Shown here piece by piece: positions 19,114 to 28,436 of a stretch of 64,000 nt of DNA. Location: assembly GCF_003441595.1 (NCBI RefSeq), contig NZ_CP031848.1, positions 1,302,001-1,366,000 on the forward strand, read 5' to 3'. The notes below the pieces were generated by a model that had not been told where the DNA came from, ran no database searches, and saw nothing but the letters and a program-made list of their open reading frames with translations. Each line of letters opens with the position of its first letter. Positions within the stretch are counted from its first letter, which is position 1. The stretch is from Marinobacter sp. Arc7-DN-1 (lineage in GTDB: Bacteria > Pseudomonadota > Gammaproteobacteria > Pseudomonadales > Oleiphilaceae). The position numbers and the translations under genes are program-made.

Positions 19114-21198
19114 ATGCAGAAAAAGAACGCGACCGTACACCTGCTGATTCTTGACCCATCTCAAAACGATGCCGAATCGCTGGTCAGCCTGCTCCGTAAC
19201 TCAGGCAAGGCCACCAGGGCCCATCGCATCACTTCCGAGGAAGACCTCGAAGAAACCCTGAAAGCGGGTAACTGGGACCTGCTCCTGGCCCGTGATCTGG
19301 ACCAGGAATTTTCGGCCGACGATGCGCTGGCCATGATCCGCCGGATGGACAAGGACATTCCGTTTATTCTGCTGACCGAGCAGGAAAGTCGCGAACGTAC
19401 GGTAGCGATGATGAAGGCCGGCGCACAGGACACCGTACCGTTTGAGTACACGGATCTCCTGGTGCTGGTGGTTAACCGCGAACTGGCAGCCCTTGGTGAA
19501 CGTCGCCGGCGCCGGGTGCTGGAATCCCACCTCAGGGAGGCGGAACAGCGCTGCCAGTTACTGCTCGAAAGCTCCAAGGACGCGATCGCCTACATTAATG
19601 ATGGCATGCACATCTACGCCAATCAGTCCTATATGGAGTTTCTTGGCTACGACGATATCGATGACCTTATCTGCATCCCGGTACTGGACACCCTTACCCC
19701 GGAAAGTCAGGACACGTACAGGGAGTTCATGAAGTCCTTCGCTGAAAAGGGCGAAGATGGCATGACCATGAACTGCACGGCACGCCGCAGTGACGACCAC
19801 GAACTGAATGTCACCATGTCGGTTTCCGCGGCAACCTATGATGGTGAGGCCTGCACCCAGATTGTGCTGCAGCCGGAGCACAGCGATGCGGAACTCGAAG
19901 AAAAACTGCGCCAGATCAGCAGCCAGGATCTGCTGACCGGTCTTTATAACCGCCAGTACCTGATGGATGCACTCGCCGAAGCGATCTCCAATGCCGGCAA
20001 GCACAACGAAACCGGTGCGCTTGCCTATATTGCCCTGGACAACTTCATGAACATGAAGAGCCAGGTGGGCATATCCGGCGCGGACCTGCTACTTGGCGAT
20101 CTGGCTAACCTGCTCAAGGAGCAGGCCGGAGACGACCTGGCCCTCGCCAGACTGAGTGACGACGCCTTCAGTCTCCTGTGCCAGCCCTGCGATGAAAAAG
20201 CCATGTCTGATCACTCCGAGCGCATCCGCAAGGCAGTTGAAGACCATTTGTTTGATATCAATGGCCGCACCGTGCAACTCACCGTGAGTATCGGGGTTGC
20301 CGCGATTACCGAGAACTCGCCAAAGGCCGAGGAGTTGATGGCCCGGGCCCACATGGCGTCCGCTGAAGTCCGCAAACTGGAAGGCCATGCCCAGGGCAAC
20401 GGTGTCGTAGCCTATAACCCGGCGGACTTTGAAACACTGGATGAGAGCAATTCGGTGGAGGCCATTCAGAAAGCCCTGGAAGAGAACCGCTTCCGCCTTC
20501 TGTTCCAGCCGATCATTAACCTGCGCGGAGAAGGCGAGGAGCATTACGAAGCTTTCGTGCGGATGCTCGACAAGGACCACAAGGAAGTCTCACCCTATGA
20601 TTTCCTGCCGCCGATGGGACCGATCGACACCGCCATCAAGATCGACCGCTGGGTGATCCTGCAGACCATCAGGCAGCTTTCCAGTCACCGCTCCCGGGGG
20701 CACGATACCCGCCTGTTCCTGAACGTAACCGCGGAAACACTGCAGGACCAAACCTTCACCCCCTGGCTCAGCGTCGCCCTGAAGGCAGCGCGGTTGCCGG
20801 GTGATTCACTGATTTTCCAGATCCGCGAAGGCGATGCCAACAACTACATGAAACAGGCCAGGGACTTCACCAAAGCCGTTCATGAACTCCACTGCAAGGT
20901 TTCCATCGCCCAGTTTGGCTGTGCCCTCAACCCGTTCAACACGCTCAAACATATCGATACAGACTACGTAAAGATTGATGGCTCCTTTACGGAGGAAATC
21001 CAGAAGAGCGATGAAGCCAAAGAACAGGTGAAGGCGATGGTCAAGAGCCTGCAGAATAGCGGAAAGCTGACGATCATACCGCTGGTGGAAAATGCGGGTG
21101 TTCTCGCCACCCTCTGGCAGGCAGGTGTTAACTACATCCAGGGCTACTACCTGCAGGCCCCGGTTCCGGAAATGAACTACGACTTCGGCGACAACTGA
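19114..21198 (+). CDS. fimX: FimX-type c-di-GMP effector (REC-PAS-degenerate GGDEF-degenerate EAL)
   Basis: From MQKKNATVHLLILD the protein is 694 residues, close to Pseudomonas FimX, which controls type IV pilus assembly and twitching. A response-regulator-like domain (about 1-120) is followed by a PAS domain (about 145-255), GGDEF (about 270-420) and EAL (about 430-690). The GGDEF signature is replaced by LSDDAF, so cyclase activity is not expected. The EAL signature is YEAFVRM instead of EALLR, which suggests a c-di-GMP binding rather than hydrolysing domain, as in FimX. Convergent serB is its usual neighbour in pseudomonads. The longer frame from 19009 is unlikely to be used. Confidence 0.85.
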   Translation: MQKKNATVHLLILDPSQNDAESLVSLLRNSGKATRAHRITSEEDLEETLKAGNWDLLLARDLDQEFSADDALAMIRRMDKDIPFILLTEQESRERTVAMMKAGAQDTVPFEYTDLLVLVVNRELAALGERRRRRVLESHLREAEQRCQLLLESSKDAIAYINDGMHIYANQSYMEFLGYDDIDDLICIPVLDTLTPESQDTYREFMKSFAEKGEDGMTMNCTARRSDDHELNVTMSVSAATYDGEACTQIVLQPEHSDAELEEKLRQISSQDLLTGLYNRQYLMDALAEAISNAGKHNETGALAYIALDNFMNMKSQVGISGADLLLGDLANLLKEQAGDDLALARLSDDAFSLLCQPCDEKAMSDHSERIRKAVEDHLFDINGRTVQLTVSIGVAAITENSPKAEELMARAHMASAEVRKLEGHAQGNGVVAYNPADFETLDESNSVEAIQKALEENRFRLLFQPIINLRGEGEEHYEAFVRMLDKDHKEVSPYDFLPPMGPIDTAIKIDRWVILQTIRQLSSHRSRGHDTRLFLNVTAETLQDQTFTPWLSVALKAARLPGDSLIFQIREGDANNYMKQARDFTKAVHELHCKVSIAQFGCALNPFNTLKHIDTDYVKIDGSFTEEIQKSDEAKEQVKAMVKSLQNSGKLTIIPLVENAGVLATLWQAGVNYIQGYYLQAPVPEMNYDFGDN

Positions 21199-21213
21199 GC
21201 CGGACCGGCTCAG
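21195..21213. repeat. 19-bp palindrome holding both stop codons of fimX and serB
   Basis: CTGAGCCGG and CCGGCTCAG flank a single central base. The fimX TGA (21196-21198) lies in the left half and the serB TGA (21212-21210, minus strand) in the right half. It could form a strong hairpin in both convergent transcripts, but no T-run follows on either side, so intrinsic termination is uncertain. Confidence 0.6.
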
Positions 21214-22442
21214 AAGTCTGCCTGATCGAGCCCCTGATTGGTTTCGCTTTCCCGGAAACCAATCAGGTACAGGATCGCATCCAGCCCGAGTGTCGAGATG
21301 GAGTGACGGGCCGATTCCTTAACCAGGGGCTTGGCCCGGAACGCAACACCCAGCCCGGCCTGGCTCAGCATCGGGAGGTCGTTGGCGCCATCGCCCACGG
21401 CTATAACCTGTTCCCTGGAGATGTGCTCTTTTTCAGCAATTTCCAGCAGCAGTTCGGCCTTACGCTTGCCATCGACAATCTGCCCGGCGACCCGGCCGGT
21501 CACCTTACCGTTCTCGATTTCCAGCTCGTTGGCATAGATGTAGTCGATCCCCAGCTTGCGCTGCAGATGGCGGGCGAAATAGCTAAACCCGCCAGACAGA
21601 ATCGCGGTCCGATAACCCAGGGCCTTGAGGCTGAGAATGAGGTGCTCCGCCCCTTCGGTCATGCGCAAACGATTGGCAATACCTTCCAGTACTGATTCAT
21701 CCAGTCCTTTGAGCAGCGCCAGGCGCTCGGCAAAGCTCTGGCTGAAATCCAGCTCGCCCTGCATGGCCCTTTCGGTAATTTCCGCCACCTGCGCCCCTAC
21801 TCCCGCTTCCATGGCCAGCTCATCGATCACCTCGGCTTCGATCAGCGTGGAATCCATATCGAAGACCACCAGACGGCGGTTGCGCCGGAAAATCGAATCC
21901 TCCTGGAAGGCGATATCCACATTCATTTCACCGGCAATATGGAGGAAGTCCGCGCGCAATTGCTCAAGGTCCGAAGGCGTGCCACGAACCGAGAACTCCA
22001 CGCAGGCGATCCGGTTATCGGAGGCGTTCAGTGATGGCCTCGCAGAAAGCCTGGAGATGTTGTCGATGTTCAGCCCATGGCGAGCTGTAATGGCGGATAC
22101 CCGGGCGATCTGTTCGGCCTTGATGTCCCGGGAAAGCAGGGTCACGATGTAACAGGCGCGATTCCGGGCCGCAGCCCAGGACTGGTATTCCTCAACGGTG
22201 ATCGGCGCAAACCGGACTTGCAGATCAAGGGCGTGGAGCCGGAACAGCAGGTCCCGGATGACCGGTGAGGATTTGGATTCATCCGGAATATCGATCAGGA
22301 TGCCCCAGGTGAGATGATCGTGAATCACCGCCTGGCCGATATCGAGAATCCGCACATCATAGCGCCCCATGATGCCGGTGATTTCCGATGTGAGGCCGGG
22401 CTTGTCCCGCCCGGAAACATTGATCAGTACCAGTTCACCCAC
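21210..22442 (-). CDS. serB: Phosphoserine phosphatase SerB with two N-terminal ACT domains
   Basis: SerB catalyses the last step of L-serine synthesis. I place the start at GTG 22442 (GTG GGT GAA, with AGGGGG six bases upstream), giving 410 residues and an 8-base overlap with the parC 3' end; GTG 22457 is possible. Two ACT-like domains span about 1-180, as in Pseudomonas-type SerB. The HAD phosphatase domain follows: [14 protein letters not shown] is motif [11 protein letters not shown] motif II, and [13 protein letters not shown] motif III/IV. The pathway partner serA lies about 40 kb away in the same window. Confidence 0.94.
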   Translation of the reverse strand: MGELVLINVSGRDKPGLTSEITGIMGRYDVRILDIGQAVIHDHLTWGILIDIPDESKSSPVIRDLLFRLHALDLQVRFAPITVEEYQSWAAARNRACYIVTLLSRDIKAEQIARVSAITARHGLNIDNISRLSARPSLNASDNRIACVEFSVRGTPSDLEQLRADFLHIAGEMNVDIAFQEDSIFRRNRRLVVFDMDSTLIEAEVIDELAMEAGVGAQVAEITERAMQGELDFSQSFAERLALLKGLDESVLEGIANRLRMTEGAEHLILSLKALGYRTAILSGGFSYFARHLQRKLGIDYIYANELEIENGKVTGRVAGQIVDGKRKAELLLEIAEKEHISREQVIAVGDGANDLPMLSQAGLGVAFRAKPLVKESARHSISTLGLDAILYLIGFRESETNQGLDQADF

Positions 22443-24744
22443 GTTCGGCCCCCTCACTTTCGGAACTCGCCTCTTCCTGAGCCCGGGCGGCGGAAGGAAT
22501 CACCTCAATGGCGTCGACCCGCTGCAGGCCCCGGGGCAGTTTGTGGCCACGACGCCCACGCTCGCCGAGATAGTGCTCGAGGTCGCTGAATTGCAGCCCC
22601 ATCTTGCGTTTTCCGGCCCGGATCTCGAGCTGGTCATCCTCGGCGAACACCGCAATCGAGACCACGTATTCTTCCCGGTTCTGAACCCGTGCAGACGGTA
22701 TACTGATGATCTTGTTACCCTTGCCCTTGGCCAGTTCCGGTAACTCACTCAGCGGGAACACCAGCATCCGCCCCTCGTTAGACACAGCCCCCAGATACAG
22801 CGTTTTTCCGGTGGCCGGTATGACAACAGGAGGCAGGATCTTCGCTCCCCTGGGGACACTCACCACCGCTTTGCCGTTGCGGTTTTTGCTGATCATGTCG
22901 TTCAGTGACGTCACGAAACCATAGCCGCCGTCAGTGACCAGCAAGGTCTTGCGAGACGGATCTCCCATCAATAGTCCCGAGAACGTGGCACCAGAAGGCG
23001 GATTGATCCGGCCGGTTAAAGGCTCGCCCTGCCCCCTGGCCGACGGCAGGCTATGGGCCATCAGCGAATAGGCGCGTCCGGTGGAATCCAGGAAGATCGC
23101 CTGCTGGTTGGTTCGCCCTCTGGCCGCCAGCGCAAATCGGTCGCCGGCCTTGTAACTCAGGCCTTCGGGCTCGATGTCGTGGCCCTTTGCGGCGCGAACC
23201 CAGCCTTTATCAGACAGCACCACTGTGACCGGGTCATTCGAGATCAGATCCACTTCACTGAAGGCGCGGGCTTCCTCTCGCTCGACAATCGGAGAGCGAC
23301 GGTCGTCACCAAAGTTTTCGGCGTCCGCCTTCAATTCGTTCTTGATCAGTTCCCGCAGACGATCTTCGGAGCCAAGAATCGACTGAAGTTCATCCCGCTC
23401 CGCTGACAGCTCATCCTGCTCACCGCGGATTTTCATCTCCTCAAGCTTGGCCAAATGACGAAGCTTCAGTTCGAGGATGGCCTCGGCCTGGTCTGCAGAC
23501 AACCCGAAGCGGGCCATCAACTCGGCCTTGGGCTTATCTTCGTTGCGGATTATCTCAATAACCTCATCAATATTGAGATAGGCAATCAGCAGGCCTTCGA
23601 GGAGGTGCAGACGCGCCAGGACTTTCTCAAGACGATGCTCGAGACGACGGATAACGGTGGCCCTGCGGAATGTCAGCCATTCAGTCAGAATCTGATGCAG
23701 GCCCTTAACGCCCGGCCGGCCATCATTGCCGATCACATTGATATTCACCCGATAGGTCTTCTCAAGATCCGTGCTGGCAAACAGGTGTGCCATCAGGCCA
23801 TCGAGATCCACCCGGTTGGAGCGGGGCACAACGACCAGACGGGTCGGATTTTCGTGGTCCGATTCATCGCGGAGGTCTGCCACCATCGGCAGTTTTTTGG
23901 TCTGCATCTGATGGGCAATCTGCTCCAGTACCCGGGCGCCGGACACCTGATGCGGCAGATCCGTCACCACAATTTCGCCGCTTTCACGAATCCAGCGGGC
24001 ACGCATGCGAAGCGAACCGCGGCCGGTTTCGTACATCTGCCGGATATCCTTGCGTGGGGTAATAATTTCCGCATAGGTGGGGAAATCCGGCCCCTTGATG
24101 TGTTCGCAGAGCTCATCAACGGTTGCATCGGGCTGATCCAGCAAACGGATGCAGGCGGCGGTGACTTCCCGCACGTTGTGGGGCGGAATATCGGTGGCCA
24201 TACCAACGGCAATGCCGGTAGTGCCGTTCAGGAGCACGTGAGGGAGCCTGGCAGGCAGCACCGAGGGCTCATCCATGGTGCCATCGAAATTGGGCACCCA
24301 GTCCACCGTGCCCTGGGCAAGCTCGCCCAGCAGCGCTTCGGCAAAAGGCGCCAGACGGGATTCGGTGTAACGCATGGCGGCAAACGATTTGGGATCATCC
24401 GGCGAACCCCAGTTGCCCTGCCCGTCTACCAGTGGATAACGATAGGAGAACGGCTGCGCCATCAGCACCATGGCTTCATAACAGGCGCTGTCACCATGGG
24501 GGTGGAACTTGCCCAACACGTCACCCACAGTTCGGGCAGACTTCTTGTACTTGGACGTGGATTTCAGCCCCAGCTCGGACATCGCGTAGACAATCCGACG
24601 CTGTACCGGTTTCAGCCCGTCACCAACATTGGGAAGCGCCCGGTCAAGAATGACGTACATGGAATAGTCGAGATAGGCCTTTTCCGTGTAATCCCGGAGC
24701 GATACCCGCTCAAAGCCTTCATCCGTTGTCTGAAACTCTGGCAT
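22435..24744 (-). CDS. parC: DNA topoisomerase IV subunit A ParC
   Basis: ParC is the breakage-reunion subunit that decatenates daughter chromosomes with ParE. The protein is 769 residues. The catalytic tyrosine is in [15 protein letters not shown]. The quinolone-resistance region reads [16 protein letters not shown], with the sensitive-type Ser and Glu. The C-terminal pinwheel is short, as expected of ParC rather than GyrA, and no GyrA-box was seen. The partner parE lies 5.5 kb away on the same strand, not adjacent. The 3' end overlaps serB. Confidence 0.95.
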   Translation of the reverse strand: MPEFQTTDEGFERVSLRDYTEKAYLDYSMYVILDRALPNVGDGLKPVQRRIVYAMSELGLKSTSKYKKSARTVGDVLGKFHPHGDSACYEAMVLMAQPFSYRYPLVDGQGNWGSPDDPKSFAAMRYTESRLAPFAEALLGELAQGTVDWVPNFDGTMDEPSVLPARLPHVLLNGTTGIAVGMATDIPPHNVREVTAACIRLLDQPDATVDELCEHIKGPDFPTYAEIITPRKDIRQMYETGRGSLRMRARWIRESGEIVVTDLPHQVSGARVLEQIAHQMQTKKLPMVADLRDESDHENPTRLVVVPRSNRVDLDGLMAHLFASTDLEKTYRVNINVIGNDGRPGVKGLHQILTEWLTFRRATVIRRLEHRLEKVLARLHLLEGLLIAYLNIDEVIEIIRNEDKPKAELMARFGLSADQAEAILELKLRHLAKLEEMKIRGEQDELSAERDELQSILGSEDRLRELIKNELKADAENFGDDRRSPIVEREEARAFSEVDLISNDPVTVVLSDKGWVRAAKGHDIEPEGLSYKAGDRFALAARGRTNQQAIFLDSTGRAYSLMAHSLPSARGQGEPLTGRINPPSGATFSGLLMGDPSRKTLLVTDGGYGFVTSLNDMISKNRNGKAVVSVPRGAKILPPVVIPATGKTLYLGAVSNEGRMLVFPLSELPELAKGKGNKIISIPSARVQNREEYVVSIAVFAEDDQLEIRAGKRKMGLQFSDLEHYLGERGRRGHKLPRGLQRVDAIEVIPSAARAQEEASSESEGAERG

Positions 24745-24795
24745 GGATGCCTCTTTTGCCTGTATTGCCTGATTTGAATAACGCCAGTGATGCTA

Positions 24796-24866
24796 CTCCC
24801 TGCGCCTGAAATTATCACCGGCGCGAGGGAGGCCACATTATATGGAGCGCAGCGCCGATACACCAA
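24796..24866 (-). promoter_or_regulatory. Probable parC promoter with a hairpin at the transcript start
   Basis: On the minus strand a perfect TATAAT lies at 24842-24837, with TTGGTG 18 bases upstream (24866-24861) as a weak -35. Transcription would start near 24830. A stem of about 11 bp with one bulge (24831-24820 with 24806-24796, loop of 13) begins exactly there, so the mRNA would carry a 5'-terminal stem-loop some 50 bases before the parC ATG. The hairpin is seen directly; the stabilising role is inference from other 5'-terminal stem-loops. Confidence 0.5.
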
Positions 24867-25020
24867 CAACCTGCGGATTTATTGGCCAAAACCGGCGATT
24901 TGTCGCAGCGGGGACTGATTCCAATAGCGGAATTCCCGCATGGAGAGTCTGTAACGTGCACCGTATGCTCGCCAACAGTGAATAGAAGACCGTTTTACTC
25001 ATCTGACAAGCGGAACACTA

Positions 25021-25277
25021 TGAAACCCAATATCAAAGCCTGCGGGCAAGCCATGGCCACGGCCCTGGTCAATGCGGTTCTGGCAGTGGCGCTGATGCTC
25101 CTCGTGGAGTTTGCAATCAGTGGCAGCTTCCAGGTCCCCGAGCCCTATCTTTGGGCGGGCTTGCTGATCTGGCTGGTCATCTTTGCGGGACAGTTCTGGC
25201 GCCAGCGCCACCTCTGCAAGTCGTGTGAACCGACACGCGAATCGCACGACCCGTCACACGGTAAGTCTACGCTTTGA
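25021..25277 (+). CDS. Small two-helix membrane protein, unknown function
   Basis: From MKPNIKACGQAMATALVNAV the product is 85 residues. It has two hydrophobic segments (about 13-34 and 46-61) joined by a short polar turn, then a Cys/Arg-rich tail (RQRHLCKSCEP). I do not recognise the family. The open frame continues upstream to 24882, but that part is not protein-like; the promoter region of parC lies there. No operon partner is seen. The CxxC in the tail could bind metal, but that is speculation. Confidence 0.55.
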
Positions 25278-25328
25278 ATCATTCCCCTTACTCAGAAATG
25301 GACGGGGACTCAGGAAGGAAATGAAAAG

Positions 25329-25376
25329 CCTGGCAAAGCAGGTTCCGGGTATATACCCGGAACCTGCTTTGCCAGG
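25329..25376. repeat. Perfect 48-bp palindrome without a loop
   Basis: Bases 25329-25352 are the exact reverse complement of 25353-25376: 24 of 24 positions pair, with TATATA at the centre. It lies between the stop codons of the convergent small membrane protein gene and yceI (14 bases from the yceI stop). There is no T-run on either side, so it is not a standard terminator, though a hairpin of this strength could block RNA decay or transcription from both sides. The arms do not match the cores of the seven-copy element. Confidence 0.9.
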
Positions 25377-25390
25377 GTGAGCCAGGCCGC

Positions 25391-25972
25391 CTACTGCCGG
25401 ATACCTTCGACAGAAATGATCATCTCAACAGTCTCGGAGACCTTTCCAAGATCCATCGGGATTCCGAAATCTTCCAGACGAAGCTCGGTTTCGGCTTCAA
25501 AGCCCATGCGGTAACCACCCCAGGGGTCTGCACCGTGGCCGACCATTCCAGCATTCAGCGTCACTTCTCTGGTAACGCCACGCAGGGTCAGGTCGCCAAT
25601 GATGTCGGCGTCACCCTCACCATCAACCACCACCCGCTTGCTCTTGAATGTGGCCTGCGGGAACTCATCAACGTAAAGGAAGTCTTCGCTGCGCAGATGC
25701 TTGTCACGCTCGGCGTGGTTTGAATCAACGCTGCCGGTGTCGATGGTGACATTCACAGAGCTGTTTTCCGGGTTTTCCGCGTCGTACACCAACTGGCCAT
25801 CAAAATCATTGAATCGGCCATAGAGCCAGCTGTAGCCGAGGTGTGAAATCCTGAAGGTAATGAATTGATGGGTGCCCTTGGTGTCAAACGCATAGGTGCC
25901 GCTGTGTTCATCGGCATGAGCTACGCCCGCAAGTGCCATCGATACAGCGGAAGCAAGCAGAGCTTTTTTCAT
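25391..25972 (-). CDS. YceI family periplasmic protein
   Basis: From MKKALLASAVSMALAGVAHA the protein is 193 residues, with a signal peptide cut after AHA. The rest is a lipocalin-like YceI beta barrel; family members bind polyisoprenoids such as ubiquinone-8. The segment GTHQFITFRISHLGYSWLYGRF and the DLTLRGVTREVTL motif are typical. GGGAGA lies a few bases before this ATG, which decides the start over ATG 26002. The adjacent upstream cytochrome b561 gene is a very common partner for yceI. Confidence 0.9.
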   Translation of the reverse strand: MKKALLASAVSMALAGVAHADEHSGTYAFDTKGTHQFITFRISHLGYSWLYGRFNDFDGQLVYDAENPENSSVNVTIDTGSVDSNHAERDKHLRSEDFLYVDEFPQATFKSKRVVVDGEGDADIIGDLTLRGVTREVTLNAGMVGHGADPWGGYRMGFEAETELRLEDFGIPMDLGKVSETVEMIISVEGIRQ

Positions 25973-26044
25973 GGTTATCTCCCTTATTTCATTGATGCCC
26001 AACGCCCGGGCGTTACACGAATTCAGGTTCGGATGGCGCGACCC

Positions 26045-26590
26045 TTACTTCCCCAGCATACGAAGTAGCGTGTTATCGCGATCAATAAGGTGGTGCTTGA
26101 GAGCGCCGGCCGCATGCACCAGGGCCAGGCCGACAATCGTCCAGGTCGTCCAGTAATGGACAGTTCCGGCAACATCCTCCATGCCTTTTATCTGACCGGT
26201 CACCGAAGGTACCTCAAACCATCCGAACACACTGATCGAGGAGCCGTCGGCTGTTGAGATCAGATAACCGCTGGCCATGGCCACAAGAATCAGCACATAA
26301 ACGAGTGCGTGGAGCAGATGAGCGCTTCGGATTTCCCAGGGCTTGTGGCCAGGCGGCGATACCGGCGACACGCTCAAAACTTTCCAGATAATCCGGAAGA
26401 CCATCACCGCCAAAAGCAGAATGCCGACACTGCGGTGAATGTCCGGAGCCCTTTTGTACCATTCATGGTAATAGGACAGATCCACCATCCAGTATCCCAG
26501 CCCGAAAAGGCCAAAAATTGCCAGGGCAACAAGCCAGTGAATGGCGATCGCCACCAAACCGTAGCTGGATGCTGTATTCCGGATTTGCAT
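26045..26590 (-). CDS. Cytochrome b561 family protein
   Basis: The 181-residue protein has four membrane helices of the di-haem cytochrome b561 (YceJ/CybB) type. Candidate haem ligands are the His in IAIHWLVAL (helix 1), in DIHRSVGILLL (helix 2), and in ALVHAAGALKHHLIDRD (helix 4). The family moves electrons between quinone and other partners in the inner membrane. It lies 72 bases upstream of yceI on the same strand, so an operon is likely. Confidence 0.92.
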   Translation of the reverse strand: MQIRNTASSYGLVAIAIHWLVALAIFGLFGLGYWMVDLSYYHEWYKRAPDIHRSVGILLLAVMVFRIIWKVLSVSPVSPPGHKPWEIRSAHLLHALVYVLILVAMASGYLISTADGSSISVFGWFEVPSVTGQIKGMEDVAGTVHYWTTWTIVGLALVHAAGALKHHLIDRDNTLLRMLGK

Positions 26591-27149
26591 GATGAAAATT
26601 CGCCTCGGCCCCTGGTCCAGATTTCGTTGTTGAAGTGTAGAAATGTGGCTTCACGAAAAAAATCAAAATCTTTTGCCGTCTTACATCAGAATTTCTGACC
26701 AACCTCTCATAATCTTTGCCTTTGTAACCTTTGCCTTTGGTCGCATACGGGTATTACGGATTGCCCGAAATTATAGCAGCGCTAAACTTTAAGCATATTT
26801 CAATGCCCCGTCCGGGGGCCTCATTGACCGAGAGGACAAGACATGGAACTTGAATTCGACGAAAGCGTGGTTGTACCCAGCAACAACTGATTTCCTGGCG
26901 GTCCTCCCGGGCCGCTGGGTTTAATTCTCCGCACTCTGACTGACCGCAATCCGCACTACCTCGCCGCAAAAGATACAAACCGTTTCCAGTTTCTACATGA
27001 AACAGTGGTAATAAACGCGTTTTTTTGGCAGTCTTCCTTCCAACTATCAGTAACTTCAGGATTTTTCAGTAATATCTGTACTGATAAAAGACAGTTCAGG
27101 CGTCTGATTCGGGCGACTGATGCATTCGTTTAATTAACCAGAATCGTCT
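26591..27149. other. 559-base intergenic region
   Basis: This gap between divergent cytochrome b561 and the EAL gene is AT-richer than its surroundings near both ends. It contains the 15-codon open frame described at 26843 and a GC-rich hairpin at 26898-26915 (7-bp stem GCGGTCC/GGGCCGC, loop TCCC). I see no convincing longer gene; a 74-codon minus-strand frame here lacks family features. Confidence 0.6.
26843..26890 (+). CDS. Possible 15-residue peptide or leader ORF
   Basis: ATG 26843 is preceded at good spacing by AGAGGA and encodes MELEFDESVVVPSNN before TGA. A 7-bp hairpin begins 7 bases after the stop. The same frame then stays open for another 80 codons to TAA 27133, but that stretch does not look like a protein I know. 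It could be a leader peptide with an attenuator, a small peptide gene, or chance. The EAL gene starts 260 bases downstream. Function unknown. Confidence 0.3.
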   Translation: MELEFDESVVVPSNN

Positions 27150-28436
27150 ATGTCGAAACGCCTCCCTGAAAAGCTGACGGCTCCGGAAGTGGAACTGTTA
27201 TCCCCTATGCTGAAAAGGGAAGGTGACCGATGGACCGCTGATTTCCGGGGGCTTACGCTCAGAACGGCGCTTCAGCCCATCTACAGCATTTCCCACAAGC
27301 GGATCGTCGGCTACGAAGCGCTTATCCGCGCCTTTGATAACGACAACTCGGCCGTTCTCCCGCTGCACCTGTTTCAGCTTCCCGATTCCACCGCGGAGAA
27401 TCTGCTGCTGGACCGTCTCTGCCGGTATCTTCATATACGCAACTACAGTGGCATCAGCGACCAACTGAACTGGCTGTTTCTGAACGTATCGCCGCAGGTG
27501 GTCACCAGCGGCAGCCAGGCAGATTCTTTTTTTGGTCAGCTACTCGCCAAAACCGGCCTTCCTTCGCACCGAATTGTGATGGAGATCGTGGAGCAACCAA
27601 CGGATGACGCGGAGAGACTTCGGGAAACAGTCGCCTATTACAAAAAACTGGGTTGCCTCACCGCCATCGACGACTTTGGCGCCGGCCATTCCAACTTTGA
27701 GCGGATCTGGAATCTGTCGCCGGATATCGTGAAGCTGGACCGGAAACTGCTGACCCGGGCAACAGAAGATCACAAGGCCCGACAGATTCTCAACGGGATT
27801 GTGTCACTTCTGCATCAGTCTGGCTGCCTGGTACTGCTGGAAGGCGTCGAAACCCGTGACCAGGCGATGATCGCCATTGATGCGGGTGTCGACTTTGTTC
27901 AGGGTTTCTATTTCCGCAAGCCAAGCACGGACCTGGACCAGCTTTCCCACGCGCCTGCGGATTTCGACCAACTGCTGCAGGAATACAAGATTCGTAATCA
28001 GGTCACCCTGGACCCGACGAGACAACTGGTCGATTTTTTCAGCGGTTTCTTCGATCATGCCATCACGAAGCTGCGTAACGGCCAGGGTATGCAGGAATCC
28101 TGCCTGGAACTGCTGAACCACCCGGCGGTTTCGAGGTGCTATCTGGTGGATGACATGGGCGTACAGATTGATGACACGCTGGTATCCGACACCGGCACCC
28201 GCTGCCTGGACCCGCGCTTCAAACCCCTGGAGAGCACCAGCAGCGCTGACTGGTTCCGCCAGCAGTATCTGCGCCAGGCACTGGCTCAGCCAGAAAACCT
28301 GCACGTAACGGCACCGTACCTCTGCGTTACCGGCGCCTACATGTGCGTTACCCTTTCGCTCGGCTACTACCAGAATGGAAAGCTGCGGGTCCTGTGCTGC
28401 GACATTCTCGCCAACCCCGCAACGCCACCCTTATAG
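27150..28436 (+). CDS. c-di-GMP phosphodiesterase, EAL domain with C-terminal sensory-like domain
   Basis: The 428-residue protein has no membrane helix. The EAL domain (about 30-265) keeps its catalytic residues: YEALIRAF, the Asn of FLNVSP, the Glu of VMEIVE, DDFGAGHS, the Lys of VKLDR and the Glu of EGVET. Hydrolysis of c-di-GMP to pGpG is therefore expected. The C-terminal part (about 290-425) resembles the PAS-like domain found after EAL in YkuI-type proteins. Its product pGpG is the substrate of Orn. The 3' end overlaps the convergent carrier gene by 6 bases. Confidence 0.9.
   Translation: MSKRLPEKLTAPEVELLSPMLKREGDRWTADFRGLTLRTALQPIYSISHKRIVGYEALIRAFDNDNSAVLPLHLFQLPDSTAENLLLDRLCRYLHIRNYSGISDQLNWLFLNVSPQVVTSGSQADSFFGQLLAKTGLPSHRIVMEIVEQPTDDAERLRETVAYYKKLGCLTAIDDFGAGHSNFERIWNLSPDIVKLDRKLLTRATEDHKARQILNGIVSLLHQSGCLVLLEGVETRDQAMIAIDAGVDFVQGFYFRKPSTDLDQLSHAPADFDQLLQEYKIRNQVTLDPTRQLVDFFSGFFDHAITKLRNGQGMQESCLELLNHPAVSRCYLVDDMGVQIDDTLVSDTGTRCLDPRFKPLESTSSADWFRQQYLRQALAQPENLHVTAPYLCVTGAYMCVTLSLGYYQNGKLRVLCCDILANPATPPL

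Noticed and set aside
23455..24777. 440-codon frame antisense to parC
   Set aside because: parC is certain on the opposite strand; the frame is a shadow of GC-rich codon use. The same holds for long antisense frames over parE, atuD and atuH.
26888..26915. Selenocysteine insertion at the TGA of the 15-codon ORF
   Set aside because: A hairpin follows the TGA, but the downstream frame resembles no known selenoprotein and the loop does not match the bacterial SECIS loop I know.
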